From NCBI GenBank assembly GCA_013180625.2, contig SNVD02011144.1:434001-498000 (forward strand): a DNA stretch of 64,000 nucleotides, written 5' to 3'. The DNA is from Boswellia sacra. Taxonomy: Eukaryota; Streptophyta; Magnoliopsida; Sapindales; Burseraceae. A model generated the notes under the pieces. That model was not told the origin of the DNA, did no database searches, and saw only the letters and a list, made by a program, of their open reading frames with translations. The translations under genes were made by a program, and so were the position numbers. Position 1 is the first letter of the stretch. The number at the start of each line of letters is the position of its first letter. Shown here piece by piece: positions 12,457 to 25,578 of the stretch.

Positions 12457-12581
12457 GAAACTCATAAAAATCAAACTAAATTCAGTTCAGCCAGTAAAAG
12501 AGAAGCAACCACCCCATCAGTAGTCTCATTTTCTGGAGTCTTCAATGTACAGTTAGTTCCATAATTGGAGAAAAAAAAAGT

Positions 12582-12601
12582 GAGAGAGAGAGAGAGAGAG
12601 A
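12582..12601 (+). repeat. (GA)n microsatellite in the MYB 3' flank
   Basis: An uninterrupted GA run about 125 bp after the MYB stop codon, probably in the 3' UTR or just beyond it. Confidence 0.9.
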
Positions 12602-15040
12602 ACTACAGTAAAAAAAAGTGGGTAAAAAACGGAAGGGAAAGAGAGAGTTTTGAGTTATGGGTAGTTATAAGTTAAGTCACTATAAAATAATTATTATCTC
12701 AAGCCAGTAGTTTTGGACTTATGTGGCAAGCAGCAGGGGCAGGCAGGCAAGCATTGTTATTCTCTGCAAATTTTGTGGCATTTGTGCATGTTCAAGTGAT
12801 GCAAAAGCCAAAGTTGTTGTTCCTCTTATGAGTTATTTATGACTCCTGACTCATGAATGAACCTGCCCATCTTTCATGACTTTTCAATGCTGTTTGGTAC
12901 ACTTTTGTTGACCATATTATAAGTGTGATAGTTTTGAGATCTCTTTTCATTCTCTTTTCTTTGCTTTTTTCTATTGTTATTTGCTTCTTCCCCGCTGGGC
13001 TACTAGTAGACTGCCACCTGATGCATACATATATTTTAGTGGGCTCTACAAATGTTTGCATGAATGTGCTTCTAAATTATAACTAAAATATGTGACATTA
13101 TCAGAATATTTGTAATCTGCTAGACTAGTTCATTAAAGTAGACTGTATGAAGTTCACTTTCATATTTAATGCCCTCTTGGACCCATATGGGGCCACGGGA
13201 TTAGGCAACCAGGCACACCATATGTTTTGTTTCCTGCCCATTTCTAATAATTCCTGATTGGTCATTTTTTCCCATTTCAAACTCTGAAATAAATGAATGA
13301 TTGAAATTCTGAATTACAATTTAAAGGAAAAAATTTTAAGTTCAAATATCTCAGCCTATCATATAGGCATGAATCTATTAATTTGTAAGAACAAAGTATC
13401 CTCAGACGGTGAATCCCAACACATTTTAATCTTTTTGAAAATCTCAGAAACCCAATTTTACATTTTACCTAACAACAACGATGTTAATGTCAAAACCTAA
13501 AAAAATCTAATACTGCTCGCTTAATATGCTCGACATTTTATTATTTTAATGATAGACAAAATATGATAAATAAAAGTTTTTATGAAGATTTAATAACGAA
13601 AAGATTTTTAAAATTTTAATAGATCGTGTTTTTTGGAAACGTTTTGTAGAAATAGTCTATAACTATGTTGACTAGTTGCGGAAATATTTATTTAACTTGG
13701 TACTGTGAACTTGTGACAAAGATTGTAACTTTTAGAATTATTATGAGTAGAAAAGATTAAAAATGATTATTTTCATCTTATAATAGTATATAGAGAACAC
13801 TTAAACGTTTCAAAAGGTTGTATAATGTTTGCCCACCTTGGCACTCTAGCAAGCTAGACTCATCGAACAACTAATATATTATGATAAAGATTTGAAATAA
13901 TACATGAATACAAATGAGTTCAAATTAATGTTCATCAATTGACTTATTAATTAAAAAAAATCCACGATAAAACTATTTATGAGCAGTTGGAGGTATGTTT
14001 AAGTTTATTATTCTGTTTGTGACTTTTAGTGAAATCTTGATTAATTCTTCCATTATTAATTGAATATCTGTAAAGTAGGTATTTATTTATTTTAAATAGA
14101 AAAGTATTTTTTATTATTTATAACTTTTTAAAAGTATTTACTATCTTCTTAAGATACATATCAAGATAACCTCATCAATTAAAAAATATGGCGAAACGTA
14201 TTATCTTAATTGTTTTGAAAATTGATATGAGAATCCTAAAATAAGCTTGCTTTTCTTTGGTCTTCATAAATGCTTAAGATAACTAACTTTTAGAGAGCTT
14301 GCTGGTTTAATTAACTACACTTTCTATAGCATTTTGGTCAAGATATATTGCTAATTAATTATTTGACAATGTGTAGTAAGTAGATTAATTAATCTTCTTT
14401 GATTCTAAACATGAAAAAGGGTAATTAATTCCTAAAATCATGGTTATAATTGCCTCTCAATAATAAAAGTTACCAAAACACACGAGGTAAATCATTATGG
14501 GTAACGCAATAATCTTCATATAAAAGAGACTTTGTAATAAAATAAGCTACCCAATTCCAAAGTGAAGGATTTCAATTTAATCATCAAAAAGTTGGGAAAA
14601 AAGGACGTAAAAGAGATAGACAATACCCATGTAGATTTGCCAATTGATTCATCAACACTTTTCATTATTAGAACAGCAGATTGACACATAATCTTACTAT
14701 TCAACCTGGCTTCACACAAAGTAATTTTGTTTTTAATTTTTAATTTTTGCATTTGATTTCAAAAGTATGTTTCTTTACAAGCTAAATGATTGCTTGGACA
14801 ATTTCTGTGAAAAGTGATGCTAAATACACCACCCAGCTATTTTACGTAAGTCCACTTTTTCTCTATTCATTTTTGAGATATGGCCAGAGTGGCCCATATG
14901 AAGACAGATTGTTCTAACTGGATTTCCCAATTGGACACCTCAATATTGGAAGCCCATTTGAGGTCATAAATGTGCTTCTCTGTAAATCTTAATTTGAAAT
15001 TTTTTGCAAAGATTTTTTAAAAAATGCATTTTTTAAAAAA
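12602..15040. other. Intergenic between the MYB and WOX genes, first part
   Basis: AT-rich sequence with no recognisable coding exon. The first few hundred bases probably include the MYB 3' UTR. I see no element ends I can support. Confidence 0.6.
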
Positions 15041-15041
15041 T

Positions 15042-15202
15042 ACTGGCGGTTTGTTGGATTAATTGAATTAAAATCTCAATGAAGCTTCTCAAACTTAAAA
15101 AAGCATTTCTTAAAAATTGCAAAGATAAAAATAAACCCCAATGCTTTATAAAGTCCAAGCACATGCAAATTAACACTGGTGGTTTGTTGGATTAATTGAA
15201 TT
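15042..15202. repeat. Imperfect direct duplication, period about 132 bp
   Basis: The segment around ACTGGCGGTTTGTTGGATTA at 15042 recurs at 15174 as ACTGGTGGTTTGTTGGATTA, about 28 bp with one mismatch. A shared TTGCAAAGAT tract precedes both copies, which suggests an old local tandem duplication whose arms have diverged. Confidence 0.6.
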
Positions 15203-15710
15203 GAATTAATGGGAATACTGTATACCTTTTAATGATGTCATTGAACTGGTAAATCCCTTTTGATTCCAATGGCTCATTTTTTTAATTTAAAAAAAAAAGA
15301 TAATAATGAAAAAAGAACTAAAGGTTGAGAAACTAAAGATTTTGAAGGGTTGAGACTCATAGATTAAAGAGTTTGTAATTAAATTTGAGTAAAAAAAAAA
15401 AGAAAATATTAAACCATTTGAAAACCAATAGTTAACCCAAAAGATTGGTACAAAAGAAAATTCGCTCTTAAAGATTCTTTTCATGGTATATTGATGTTAC
15501 GCTAATTTTAATTTCGATAATTTTATTGTCTTTATTGATCTTCTAGCCATATATTTCAAAATACTCTCTTGATGAAACAAGATTTCTAAAATGTAAATAG
15601 TTATAGTAAAAAAAGGGTTTATATGTGTGTTTGTGTGTAAAAGCAAGAGTGACTCAAGATCTATATAATAGCTAGTAAGTTGTTATTATAACTATGAATT
15701 GTCTTTTATT

Positions 15711-15713
<3 letters not shown>

Positions 15714-15746
<33 letters not shown>
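15714..15746. repeat. (CA)n microsatellite
   Basis: An uninterrupted AC/CA dinucleotide run of about 33 bp in intergenic DNA. Confidence 0.9.
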
Positions 15747-15752
<6 letters not shown>

Positions 15753-18257
15753 AGAAGTCTTGCAAGTTCTTATTTAATATTGTTATGCATGCAAATTATT
15801 TCCAATAATTAATTATTATTGTCTGATTAAATTATGAAATACTGAATCATATAGTCATGGAATATAATTTCAAAGTAACAATTAAATCGATCTATTTAAT
15901 TGATAACTTATCCGTGCATATTATATATGTTAAGTAATAGAAGTTTAATTTATATTTCTTTGCATTTATTCAAGTATCGTATAAGAAATGTTTAAATTGA
16001 TATGATTTTTCAGGTAATTTTAATATCAATTAGTCATCTCTGAAGTCTTGTTATAATCAATAAAGTGGATTGTACATAAAAAATTTATGCAGACATTCTT
16101 TGCAGCTTGGAAATAATATGTATTTATGAAAACGATTTATTAATTATATCTGTCATCATCTTAGACCTTTTTTTTGGATGTAATTAAGTTACTATTAAGA
16201 TGTAAAGTATACCATATAAATGAAATCTAAGAAGTTCAAGTAATTGTAATAATTTGCTATCGAATTGGAATCTTTTAATTTTTATTATTATGTGAACTCT
16301 ATCATAAATTTAAAAATAAAAAGTTGAAACTAATTGTAAATAGGATAACATGACATAAGTCATTACTTTGATGCAAGTCAATTACTTCACGAATAAAATA
16401 AGTTAAACTAAGCCCTAACATACTGACTATATACCGTAGTATTGAATATATCGAGTAAGCTGGCTATTTGGTAAGTTTTTTTTGCAATTATCAATGCAAA
16501 AAATTTAAGAATAATCCTGTCCTTGCCTGCATGTGGTATTTTACATTTATATGTTGCACTTCGTGATCTCACATGTGATTTTTTATACGCACTTTGGAGC
16601 TCCTATAAACCTTAAAGAGGTGACCTTTACATAGTCTCAAGCGGTGGTCTCCATGCACGCCTTCGAGAGGTGGCACCCACATGCTTGCGAAGCCCAATAC
16701 CCTGACCACTGTCAAATATTGTCCGCTCTGGATATATAGTCTGTCACAATTTTGCTTCAAGCTTTGCAATCCAAAAGGCTTCCAACAGCTTAAGGAATCC
16801 ATAAGATATTTAAGCTCATTTCACCTCTTATTGCCAAGCTAAGTAGGATGTTACAAATTAGTTCAAAATTGATGGTTGAAGTTAAAATTTAAGGGGGAAA
16901 AAAGGTTATAAACAAGAAGTAATCAAACGAAATCCAAGCCATATATAGTTTGCAACTTCGCATCCATGGCACGCCTGGCAATGCACGACTGAAGCCTTAT
17001 TTTAATGAGATATAAAAATCCAAGTAATATTCACACTAATCAAGAAAAACCCTGCTGGATTTGTGAAAAAATGGACTATTTGTTCCTTTCAAATCATGAG
17101 CTCCACACTAAACAAATGCATTCCATATTGGATTCCCATAGGAGGTTGACCGAGTTGTTTACTGGTCAGCGCAATCTATGTGTAAACTTACAATTTTAGC
17201 ATATAATTAATAATACGAGATACAAGATCACTTATATATATAGATATGATATAATTAATTAATGAGAATAAGGCATCTGAAAATTGAAATGGTATTGAAA
17301 GCATTTGCTTTCAATCACATGCCAGCCAATAGAACGTATAATCTTCTTTGTTATCACATGGTATTTCTCAGTAAATGTGCCCTAATGTTTTGCGAATAAA
17401 GTAAAGAAATCTCTGATACAAACATCCGTCTGCTTTGTATTGGTTATATTGGTCGGTGTTCAAGCCAAGTTGCGTATTTCTTTCATGGATTCTCGAGACT
17501 TCCTTTCAGTGGGGAATCCATCCCCATACTAGCCGTGCAGTTTCCCCCACCCACCACCACTTCCATCCAATATCTTTCTAATTTTTATATACAAAGTGAG
17601 AACAAACCCCTATTAGGAAACAACTGTCTGCAGGGATTCTTTCCCTTTATTAATAAAAGCTCTAATACATCGTGTTTTGGCTTTTTAATATTGCTTTGTT
17701 AATGCTAACCAAATGTAGTTTGGATACTGCAATGACTTGAACCAAATCAGGTGATTATTAGTTTATTATAATATATACAACTTAATATGTTTTGTTGACA
17801 TGCAAGTGTCAGTTTCAACAGTTCAACTCTTTATTAATTAAGACTCGGTTTGGATTCCATCAGATTAATACATGTAAAAGGCAGCTTATTTCGTCAGGAC
17901 TTATAGGAATTGTTTACAAATTACAAGTACTTAAGTTGTAATGGGAATATATTACTGTCAGATTTGCCCATTTTGACTTGAAATTAAACGAAACGGAATG
18001 ACTAGCCATATGAAGTGACTTCCTATCTGTTCAGATTTGTTTTTTCATTTTAGTTCCCCGAATAAAGAATTAAGGTTTGATTTGATGTATAGTTGAATTG
18101 GTAGATGATTTGGGAATTACGGATAGCTTCTAATATAAATATTTGATTTTGTGATTTTGATTGTGTAACCAACAAGAAGCATAATTTGTGAAGCTTACGC
18201 AATTGATGAGCAATGTTCAAGGCCATAACATGGAAAGTTCCTGTAACTTAATGAAAT

Positions 18258-18260
<3 letters not shown>

Positions 18261-18303
<43 letters not shown>
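18261..18303. repeat. (AT)n microsatellite
   Basis: An uninterrupted AT run of about 43 bp. Confidence 0.95.
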
Positions 18304-18309
<6 letters not shown>

Positions 18310-18738
18310 GAAACTGCTGCTGTCTTATTCAATAGAGATCTCTATTAATTAACTCACGGCGTGTATATGCACGGAGACACAATCACCCTTTTGTGTAGAT
18401 TCAACCTCTATTATTCTTAAGCTTTTCTCTCGTAACTCTTCCTAGTTTTGTGACTCTAAATAGTCCTATTTGTAGGCCTTGATAATCCTTGTTACTGGTA
18501 GAAGCTGGCTGTATTCCCCCTTTGAACGGTCTTCCGATAACAAGTCAAAGCGCACAAGCAAACAATCGAAAAGAAACAAATCTAATTACACTCTAAAAGC
18601 ATAAATCTTCCAAATATGAATACAGGTAAAACCCTCAAAATGAGCTAGAATATACAAATCTCCCCCATAATCAGCTTTTCCAGCTCTAGTAACTTATAGC
18701 TTTGTAACGTATACAGCCAACTTCTGGGCCATAATGAT

Positions 18739-18759
18739 GTGATCATCGTCGATGATCAC
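18739..18759. repeat. Near-perfect palindrome GTGATCATCG-T-CGATGATCAC
   Basis: Ten-base arms are exact reverse complements around a single T. It lies in a gene-free region, so no role is assigned. Confidence 0.6.
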
Positions 18760-20874
18760 TAGCCTCTAAAATTGAAATTCTGAAGGAAGAAAAAACAAAG
18801 CCTTTCATATCAATCCTTAATAATTATAATGGATCCTTAAATTGTCTTCATAACTCTACAACCTTGCAATCCAATGTGTCAAGTTTGCCTATATTAACAT
18901 AAAAGGGGGTAGTTGTCAATCCACTATGCTATCAACTCTATTTTCATATATTCCTTGTTCTATATCTCAATCATCTAGTACAGTTATCTTTTCTCATCAA
19001 AATTATTACTAGCATCAACTTCTTCTATGATGTAAAGAAATCTGGGATCAATCGCTGACTCGTATGATAATCATATATATATATAAATATAAAGAATTCA
19101 ATCCTCTCGTCCAATTATATAGTATTTAATTGGAACACATTCTATGGATCATTTGGTCCCTATTTACAATTCCTCTACAGTTTAATGATTTTTATATAAT
19201 ATTTTCTCAAAACTTTAACAATATGATCGACTTGTTGGTTATGATACAACCTAACAGTGTCCAAAATCGAATAACGATTTTAATAAAAGTCTTACTAAAT
19301 GACCTAATTTATACTTCTATTGCCAGAACTTCGCGTAATGCTTGCAGTTTCCCTTGATCTAACCTTGTAGAAAGAAAAATCTGCAAGAGAAAAGCGTTAT
19401 TTATGTGGTTCAGTTAATTGGGTCAAGTCCATGGCGGTTTCGTAGTTTATACGACAAATTTTTTCATTGTAAACAAGTTCAAGGATAATTGAAGAGACAT
19501 TTTTTTGTCTCCTCTAATCTATTTCACTCAATAAAATTTAAAGAAAAATTACAATCATTCTTTTTTGGAGACTCTCTTATTCTTTCCATTTTATGCCACA
19601 ATGTTCCTTCTTGTGCTGGCTTATCTATAGCAGTAGTATTATTGATTTTTAGTTACTTGGACAAATAGTATTTTTCATATTACTCACAAAAGTTGTATTT
19701 ATCGAAGAAATTTTCCTAATAGGTCAAAACCTGAAATGATGCTACCATAGGGAGCAAGAAAAAAATGAATATGTACACAATTTTACAAAATGGAATTCTT
19801 CCAAACAAGATTTAGAAAAAGTTCCAAGAACAAGCCAATTATCTGAATCGTAAATGAGATTGGAAACTTCAAATCATGTTTGATTAGTGTCTCCATTAGA
19901 TGACCAATAATATTGCTGGTAGATTTAAGTCCTTTTGCCTCCAAAGCTTCTGCATAGTTTAAGTTGGAAGTTCTATAGGTTGTGCTACCTTTTCATTTTC
20001 TATGCAAAACATTTTACATTTGTAACACATAAGTTTGTCACAAGTCTATATACCATGAATTTTCTTTATATTAATTTTTTTTTCATACATAACATGAAAT
20101 TCTTGAGAAGTGCATAGGCACTACCAAGTACATGCATGTATATTATTTTCTCCTAAAATGAAAGGATCCACTAAACTCAAGCTGTTCTAGCCTGAAAATC
20201 CACATAACCAACAAAGTATTGAAAGCTCCTACAAACACTCACAATGGAAGAAGCAAAACCAAAATTTTCCACATTAATTAATCACCGATCGGTTGCATCA
20301 AACTTTAACTTTCATTAATAGTCTCATATTACAGCTGATTTGACACAGAACTGAACCTATAATTAAGTAGGTAGACAGCGTGGGACCAATTAAGTGTCAA
20401 CTTCTTTTCCGAAAGAACACAAAAGTTCCTGATATTTAGCATGACAATTTTGACAGCTCAAGGGCTTCACAACTGTGAAGCATATATATTGATCTGGTGT
20501 GGAACAATAGCAACTATCTATAGCAATTGAGCTCATTACATATATATAATATATTTCATGCTTTCATTAATCTCTCAACAGTTTCTAAACAGCCCATACA
20601 TTGTTTCCCTTATAAAAGGAATTTTGTAGCTAGCTAGATCATGCAATGTTGAGCTTGGGTGGCTTCCTATATAAAAGAAGAAGAAACAAATTAATAAAAA
20701 AGCAAGGAAGGAACATATAGAACATATAATAACTAAATATTATCTTTTTTTTTTTTGGGTGGGAAATTGGGGTTCTGGGAATTCCTTGAATTATTACAGA
20801 ATACCAGCTATCCTAGGTGTACTGGAACAACATAGAGGAAGCTCCCACTTGTTGCAGCTTTGGTTCCTGTTTAA

Positions 20875-22372
20875 TTATGCTGGTCTTGAAACCTGTAATC
20901 AGAATTTAACTATCTTTACAAGCTGCTTTGGTAGATTCCAAGAACCATAAAACCCCAAAAGGGCAAAAAAATTAAAAAACAAAAAAAATAATATATTTAG
21001 TACTACATAAATTTAAAACTGTATTTCAATACCCTGAATAATGGAATCTTGAACTGATTAAAGTACAATAAAATGATATCAACATCTTTTAATATTTTAA
21101 AATGTGAATTAGTGTGAAACTGTGGATAGAAAGATTTCATGGACCTCCAAAAATTCCCTCCTATAACCAGATAAAGCTAAAAATAAGTACGGTTAAGAGA
21201 ACTACATATTAAATTACGTATTCCAGCTGAATTTGGTCATGAGAGGGAATTTCACGCAACAGTAGTAGAACTAATTTTGATTTAAATGATTTGCCAACAA
21301 ATTAAACAATCTCTCAGCAAAATTAAACGAGATTAAAACTTAATCTTATTAATTAATTTCAAGATATGTTTACCAGGAAATAGCTTTCACCATGCTGCAA
21401 ACTCTGCATTAAGAACCCAAACTCATTAGTAGGAACTGGCACACCAGAGGAATGGACAAGAATCACATCTTGACCAAACACTGCTTTCATGTCAAGTGGC
21501 CCTCTTGGAACTTCTGTTTGGACACCATTGATGAAAACTGTGATGAATCCTGCAGAGTACAGCAAAAAAGCTATAATAAGTTACATGGAAATTTAGTACT
21601 TTAATTAACTTTTCCCCTACCTTTTACTTCAGAAACTGTGAAAAAGACAGGGAGAAAGAAATAGCGAAAGCTGGCTTTATATGTTATTTTATAATAGCCT
21701 GGAAAGATCTTGGAATCTCAAACCGAGAAGTAGAGAGGCTATCAGGAAAAAAATTGAAAAGTATTTAATGAAAGCATATTCGAAATTAATCTAAGAGACT
21801 AACTTCGCCATGCATTTACCAGATTGGTAGTGCAAATTCGAAGTCTCTGACGGGCATAATATCGATGTTACACTGGAGCTCTGCTCAATTTCTTGAAAAC
21901 CCATTTGACCAGACACTGAAAAAAGATTCTCTACTCCATCATCTCCCATAACTCCACAAGATGAAGAAGAGCCAACAAGAAACGAAGATGGAGCTGAACA
22001 GAAAGGTGGAGAAGTTGCAAACCCCACAGCAGCTGCAGCACAGCTATTTTCATACTGAATTGCACCACTAGCTTGCGCCTGATTTCGTTGCTCACCAGCA
22101 AGGCTGGCTTGCAGCTGGCGTTGCCGGCGGCGAGATCTTGATCGTCTGTTTTGGAACCAGTAGAAGACATTTGCATCACCAACAGAGCCAAATTTCTCAA
22201 GCAACTTCCGTATCCTCACAGTTTCATCTTTTGGAGGGTTTACCATTCCGCTATTGAAGATGGACTCGAGTATGAGGATTTGTTCTGGCTTTGGAGTCCA
22301 TCTCGACCTTACTGGTTCACTTCTCTCGGAGCCATTACTTGGACTGTTAGTGTCTTGCCCTTGATCTTCCAT
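20875..22372 (-). CDS. WOX11: WUSCHEL-related homeobox protein, WOX11/12 type (intermediate clade)
   Basis: A homeodomain transcription factor. In Arabidopsis and rice WOX11/12 acts downstream of auxin in founder cells for adventitious and crown roots. Three exons are inferred: 22372-21820, 21549-21374 and a tiny terminal exon 20892-20875, joining in frame to 248 residues (AtWOX11 is a little longer). The homeodomain spans about residues 22-86, with helix 3 [19 protein letters not shown], the signature of this clade. After a Ser-rich linker, exon 2 gives [19 protein letters not shown] and LQHGESYFL, hallmark C-terminal blocks of WOX11/12. There is no WUS box, as expected for the clade. The last exon adds VSRPA-stop after an ACAG acceptor. 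I chose the start at MEDQGQ, but an in-frame ATG at 22520-22522 would add 50 residues encoded largely by a CT repeat, which is unlikely to be used. WOX12 is the alternative name. Confidence 0.93.
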
Positions 22373-22402
22373 TACCGTGTTGAAGAAAAAAAAGAAAAAA
22401 AG

Positions 22403-22409
<7 letters not shown>

Positions 22410-22449
<40 letters not shown>
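22410..22449 (-). repeat. (CT)n microsatellite in the WOX 5' leader
   Basis: A GA run on the plus strand, read as CT in the WOX transcript and followed by a poly-pyrimidine stretch. It ends about 38 bp before the chosen start codon. Its length may vary between individuals. Confidence 0.9.
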
Positions 22450-22452
<3 letters not shown>

Positions 22453-22546
22453 AAATAGAAATATTCTTGAAGCTGAAACCTAGATTTAAAATATAGGAGA
22501 AAAGCTTGGCACATGAAAGCATAGTAAAGTGCGACAGAAGGTGAAG

Positions 22547-22556
22547 CTATATAAAG
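22547..22556 (-). promoter_or_regulatory. Likely TATA box of the WOX gene
   Basis: On the minus strand it reads CTTTATATAG, a good plant TATA match, about 175-184 bp before the MEDQGQ start. Transcription would be expected to begin roughly 30 bp downstream, near 22520, almost on top of the in-frame upstream ATG at 22520-22522. Confidence 0.6.
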
Positions 22557-24590
22557 GCCTGGATGGAATGTTACTTTTGTGAAGTTACAAAATCATCCCT
22601 ATATGCTCCTTAGCTAAGATCAAATTATTATTTAATTCTTTACTTTAATCATTATCTCATTCCTTGTTGAAATCAAATGTGTTTCCTATATGTCAATCAA
22701 AGTGCTCAATTTTCTATTTCAATATTACAATGAAAGATGTATAGTTTAGATTAATCTATATCTCTCTATCTTGCTGTACATGTACATGTATATGGATAGG
22801 TATATAGAATTTTGATTTAAAATTTTGACTTCTATTCCTAATCATTCATTTTATTTGATGTAATGATTAAAATCTTTTTCTTTTTCTTTTTCTTTTTTGT
22901 TTTTTTGAAGGGCACATTTGATGTTCCTAAGTTTCTTTCGGTATCACAATGTACGTGCATGAATATCATACTTCCAGTTGAGCATAGAGAAAAAGTTTAA
23001 AATATTATAATTAGACTCTTATAGTTTAACTAAGTTATAAAGCCAAATTATTTCTTTATAATATTAATATGATATATAGTAAGCCAACTATTAATTATTC
23101 AAATCAAGGGCATATTAAACTTAGAAAATAAAAACTTGAAATACTAATGTTGCACCATATTAATTATAGACTTAAAAGCCCTGTTTTCTTGCTCTCTCAA
23201 AAAATTTACTAGGAGGTATATGAATTAAAAATTAGTAGAAACATTTCTAATAATTAATAAACCAAGATTAATTATGTATATGATAATTTGCATGGCAAAA
23301 GGAAGAAAAGAACTGGTCAAAATGGTAAAAAGAAGAAGAGGAAGAAGTAGTGTGGAAGGTGGAGAAGCAAACTAGGGTTTGGGTTTTGCAAGTGCATGTG
23401 AAGGAATGCATGGAAAGCTGGGTCGCTGTAAAGGAAGAGGCAATATTTTATGATATATAAAACCAGTGTAAGAAATTAAACAATGAGGAAAAATACAAAG
23501 AAATGGTCAAGAAACCGTGCAATAATTAATAATCTGTGACGTTAAGCAAACATGGCTTACAGTGGCACTGCCATCCTCTTTGCAACTTTTTATATTAAAC
23601 GAGAGGAGGGAAAGGGATCATAAAGGTTGGCTTAAACTTCGAACACTTTTTCTTCTCTTTCTCACTCTATTATATATACATATAATTATTTTTCTTTTCT
23701 TTATAAAAATTAATTTCTAATATGTGTTTACATATATTTTAGTATAATAGGGTACAAGACACACGAACCGACTCTGTGTTCTCCGACGCGGTTTCAAGTC
23801 TCTGTTGCGCACTTTGCCTTCGTTTCTAAGGATTCTAATGATCTTTTGTTTTACCCCAGTACGGGTTTCTTGTAGCTCCTGCTTGCTTATTTATTTTTAT
23901 ATATATTTTTCCTTTTTAATATTCATTAATTAGCATTGCAATTCGGTGCTAAGGTAGAAGCTATTCCATATTGGTATTATAGAGAGATATATGCATGTGT
24001 CTATTCTTTGTTTTTATGTGATATTCTATGAAAGATTCCACATCGGTACCTCTCAAGAGGATAAAAATCTATTATTATACTATTCGAGAGAAAAAGATTA
24101 GTTGAAAACCCAAGTATACATTATTGCATACATAAGTTTTAAGTTATGGAATGCTTTTTTTTTTCGTCCTTCGAAAACAAAAACGAAAACACAAGGTGAA
24201 TGATAAATGGTCATGGTTCTATGTATAATGTTTTAGTGTACTTTTACAGTTTATATAATTGCTATCTAGCTATAAAATTTGTTTTGTAAACAAAAGCTAT
24301 CAGAATCGAGTAGTTTTCAATTAAATTTTCTTGGTATAAACTCCTTTTGGATAATCTTAGAATTGGAATAAATGATTTCCATTTAATTTAATTTTTGAAT
24401 ATTATTCAATCAACTTCTTACAATCTGAGTCGGTAAAATTTTATTGGACATATAACTTTTCTTTTTCATTGTTTGTTTGTTTCTTCTTCAATGAATTCTT
24501 GCCAACTCATGTTATAAGCGATTGATTGTAGGATTTGTTTTTAAGTATAACATTATTCTTACTTTTTTTTTTATCTAATTTATCAATTGT
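22557..24590. other. Upstream flank of the WOX gene; no gene seen
   Basis: AT-rich sequence with a purine-rich patch at 23300-23450 and no open frame with a recognisable domain. It presumably includes distal regulatory DNA of the WOX gene. No specific element can be supported. Confidence 0.5.
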
Positions 24591-24594
24591 TATT

Positions 24595-24766
24595 AAGAAT
24601 AATTCTACACCTACAATCCAACTCTCATACAACTTGAGTTAGCAAAAATTCAATGGAGACGGAATTGACAATAATGAAAATTACATCGATCTCTAGTAAG
24701 ATTTTATCAATTCAGATCATAGATAGAATTGGTTGTAAGTAGGTTGTAAGTCTAGTATTATTCTAT
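24595..24766. mobile_element. MITE, copy A of the TTACAACYTGAGTTG family
   Basis: The left arm begins AGAATAATTCTACACCTACA, and the reverse complement of the right arm begins AGAATAATACTAGACTTACA. Both arms carry a degenerate CAACTTGAGTTAGCAAAA motif about 30 bp in. Two further copies lie at 27649 and 33067. There is no coding capacity and the target duplication is not clear. Confidence 0.6.
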
Positions 24767-25432
24767 TAGTAAAAGTAATAAGATAAAGTCTTTCATACAT
24801 TGTTGTGGTAGAGGCTTTAACTCTTAGGTTCTCATGCTAGCTTTGATAAGCATTTCGGTAAATGTAAGTGTGTGTATATACACACACACAATTATTGGCT
24901 ATGAAACGTCGTGTGGGAAAAACCAAAAAAAAAAAATCAATATATGTTAAAAAGTTTGTGCCGAATATTGCACCTACCTCAAGCACGAAAAGTTATCAAG
25001 AAAAGAAATATTAATAATAATAAATGGTAGAGCTTTGGGATTATACCAAATTTATACTCTTACCTACCTCAAATGTCATTTCTCCCACTTTATAGATGTT
25101 CGATAATTAGGCAAGTGGGACAATTTGTTATTAGAGGAAGAAATAATATGGTAACTTATACGATAATAATAACTAATATAATTTATTACTTGAGATAAAT
25201 AACGTAGAATGAGACTTTGTTATTGGAGGAGACACATTGCTTGATGTTAAAAGATATGAAACGTACATTTAAAGAAGACAATTTTCTACTGTTATAGAAA
25301 AAATTTTTGATGGATCCGGTACCAAGAATAATCAAATTTAATGATTGATTAATCTCCTAATTTTTTTTGTTAAAAGCTGAAAATAAAAATCATTATGCAA
25401 ATTCCAAATCACTGTTTCAATATATGGATATT

Positions 25433-25570
25433 GATACTATTCTTACAAATTATCATTATAAATTAACTCACATAAATTGATGTGTCATGATTTGATATGG
25501 CAATTATTTAACAATGCTATATAGATTTGTATAAGTAAGTTTATAGGGATAGTTTGTGAGAGTAGCACCT
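25433..25570. mobile_element. Short MITE with TACTATTCTTACAAA-type ends
   Basis: The left arm ATACTATTCTTACAAATTAT pairs with the reverse complement of the right arm, GTGCTACTCTCACAAACTAT. The ends resemble those of the elements at 25579 and 49479. It is non-coding. Confidence 0.55.
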
Positions 25571-25578
25571 CATCCGGA

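Larger units (their letters stand above)
15747..20870. other. Intergenic stretch with degenerate repeats
   Basis: No gene is recognised. At about 16580-16860 is a GC-richer segment (TATTGTCCGCTCTGG, ending in GATGTTACAAATTAG) that resembles a widely dispersed dicot repeat ending in ATGTTACA. At 18340-18700 the minus strand carries two purine tracts (GGGGGAGA near 18662 and AAAGGGGGAA near 18517) suggestive of an LTR-element relic. I could not find matching LTRs or protein-coding pieces. Short open frames in the stretch show no conserved motif. Confidence 0.4.

Noticed and set aside
16569..16802. 77-codon minus-strand frame
   Set aside because: It lies in what looks like a degenerate dispersed repeat (TATTGTCCGCTCTGG ... 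GATGTTACA), so the frame is likely accidental.
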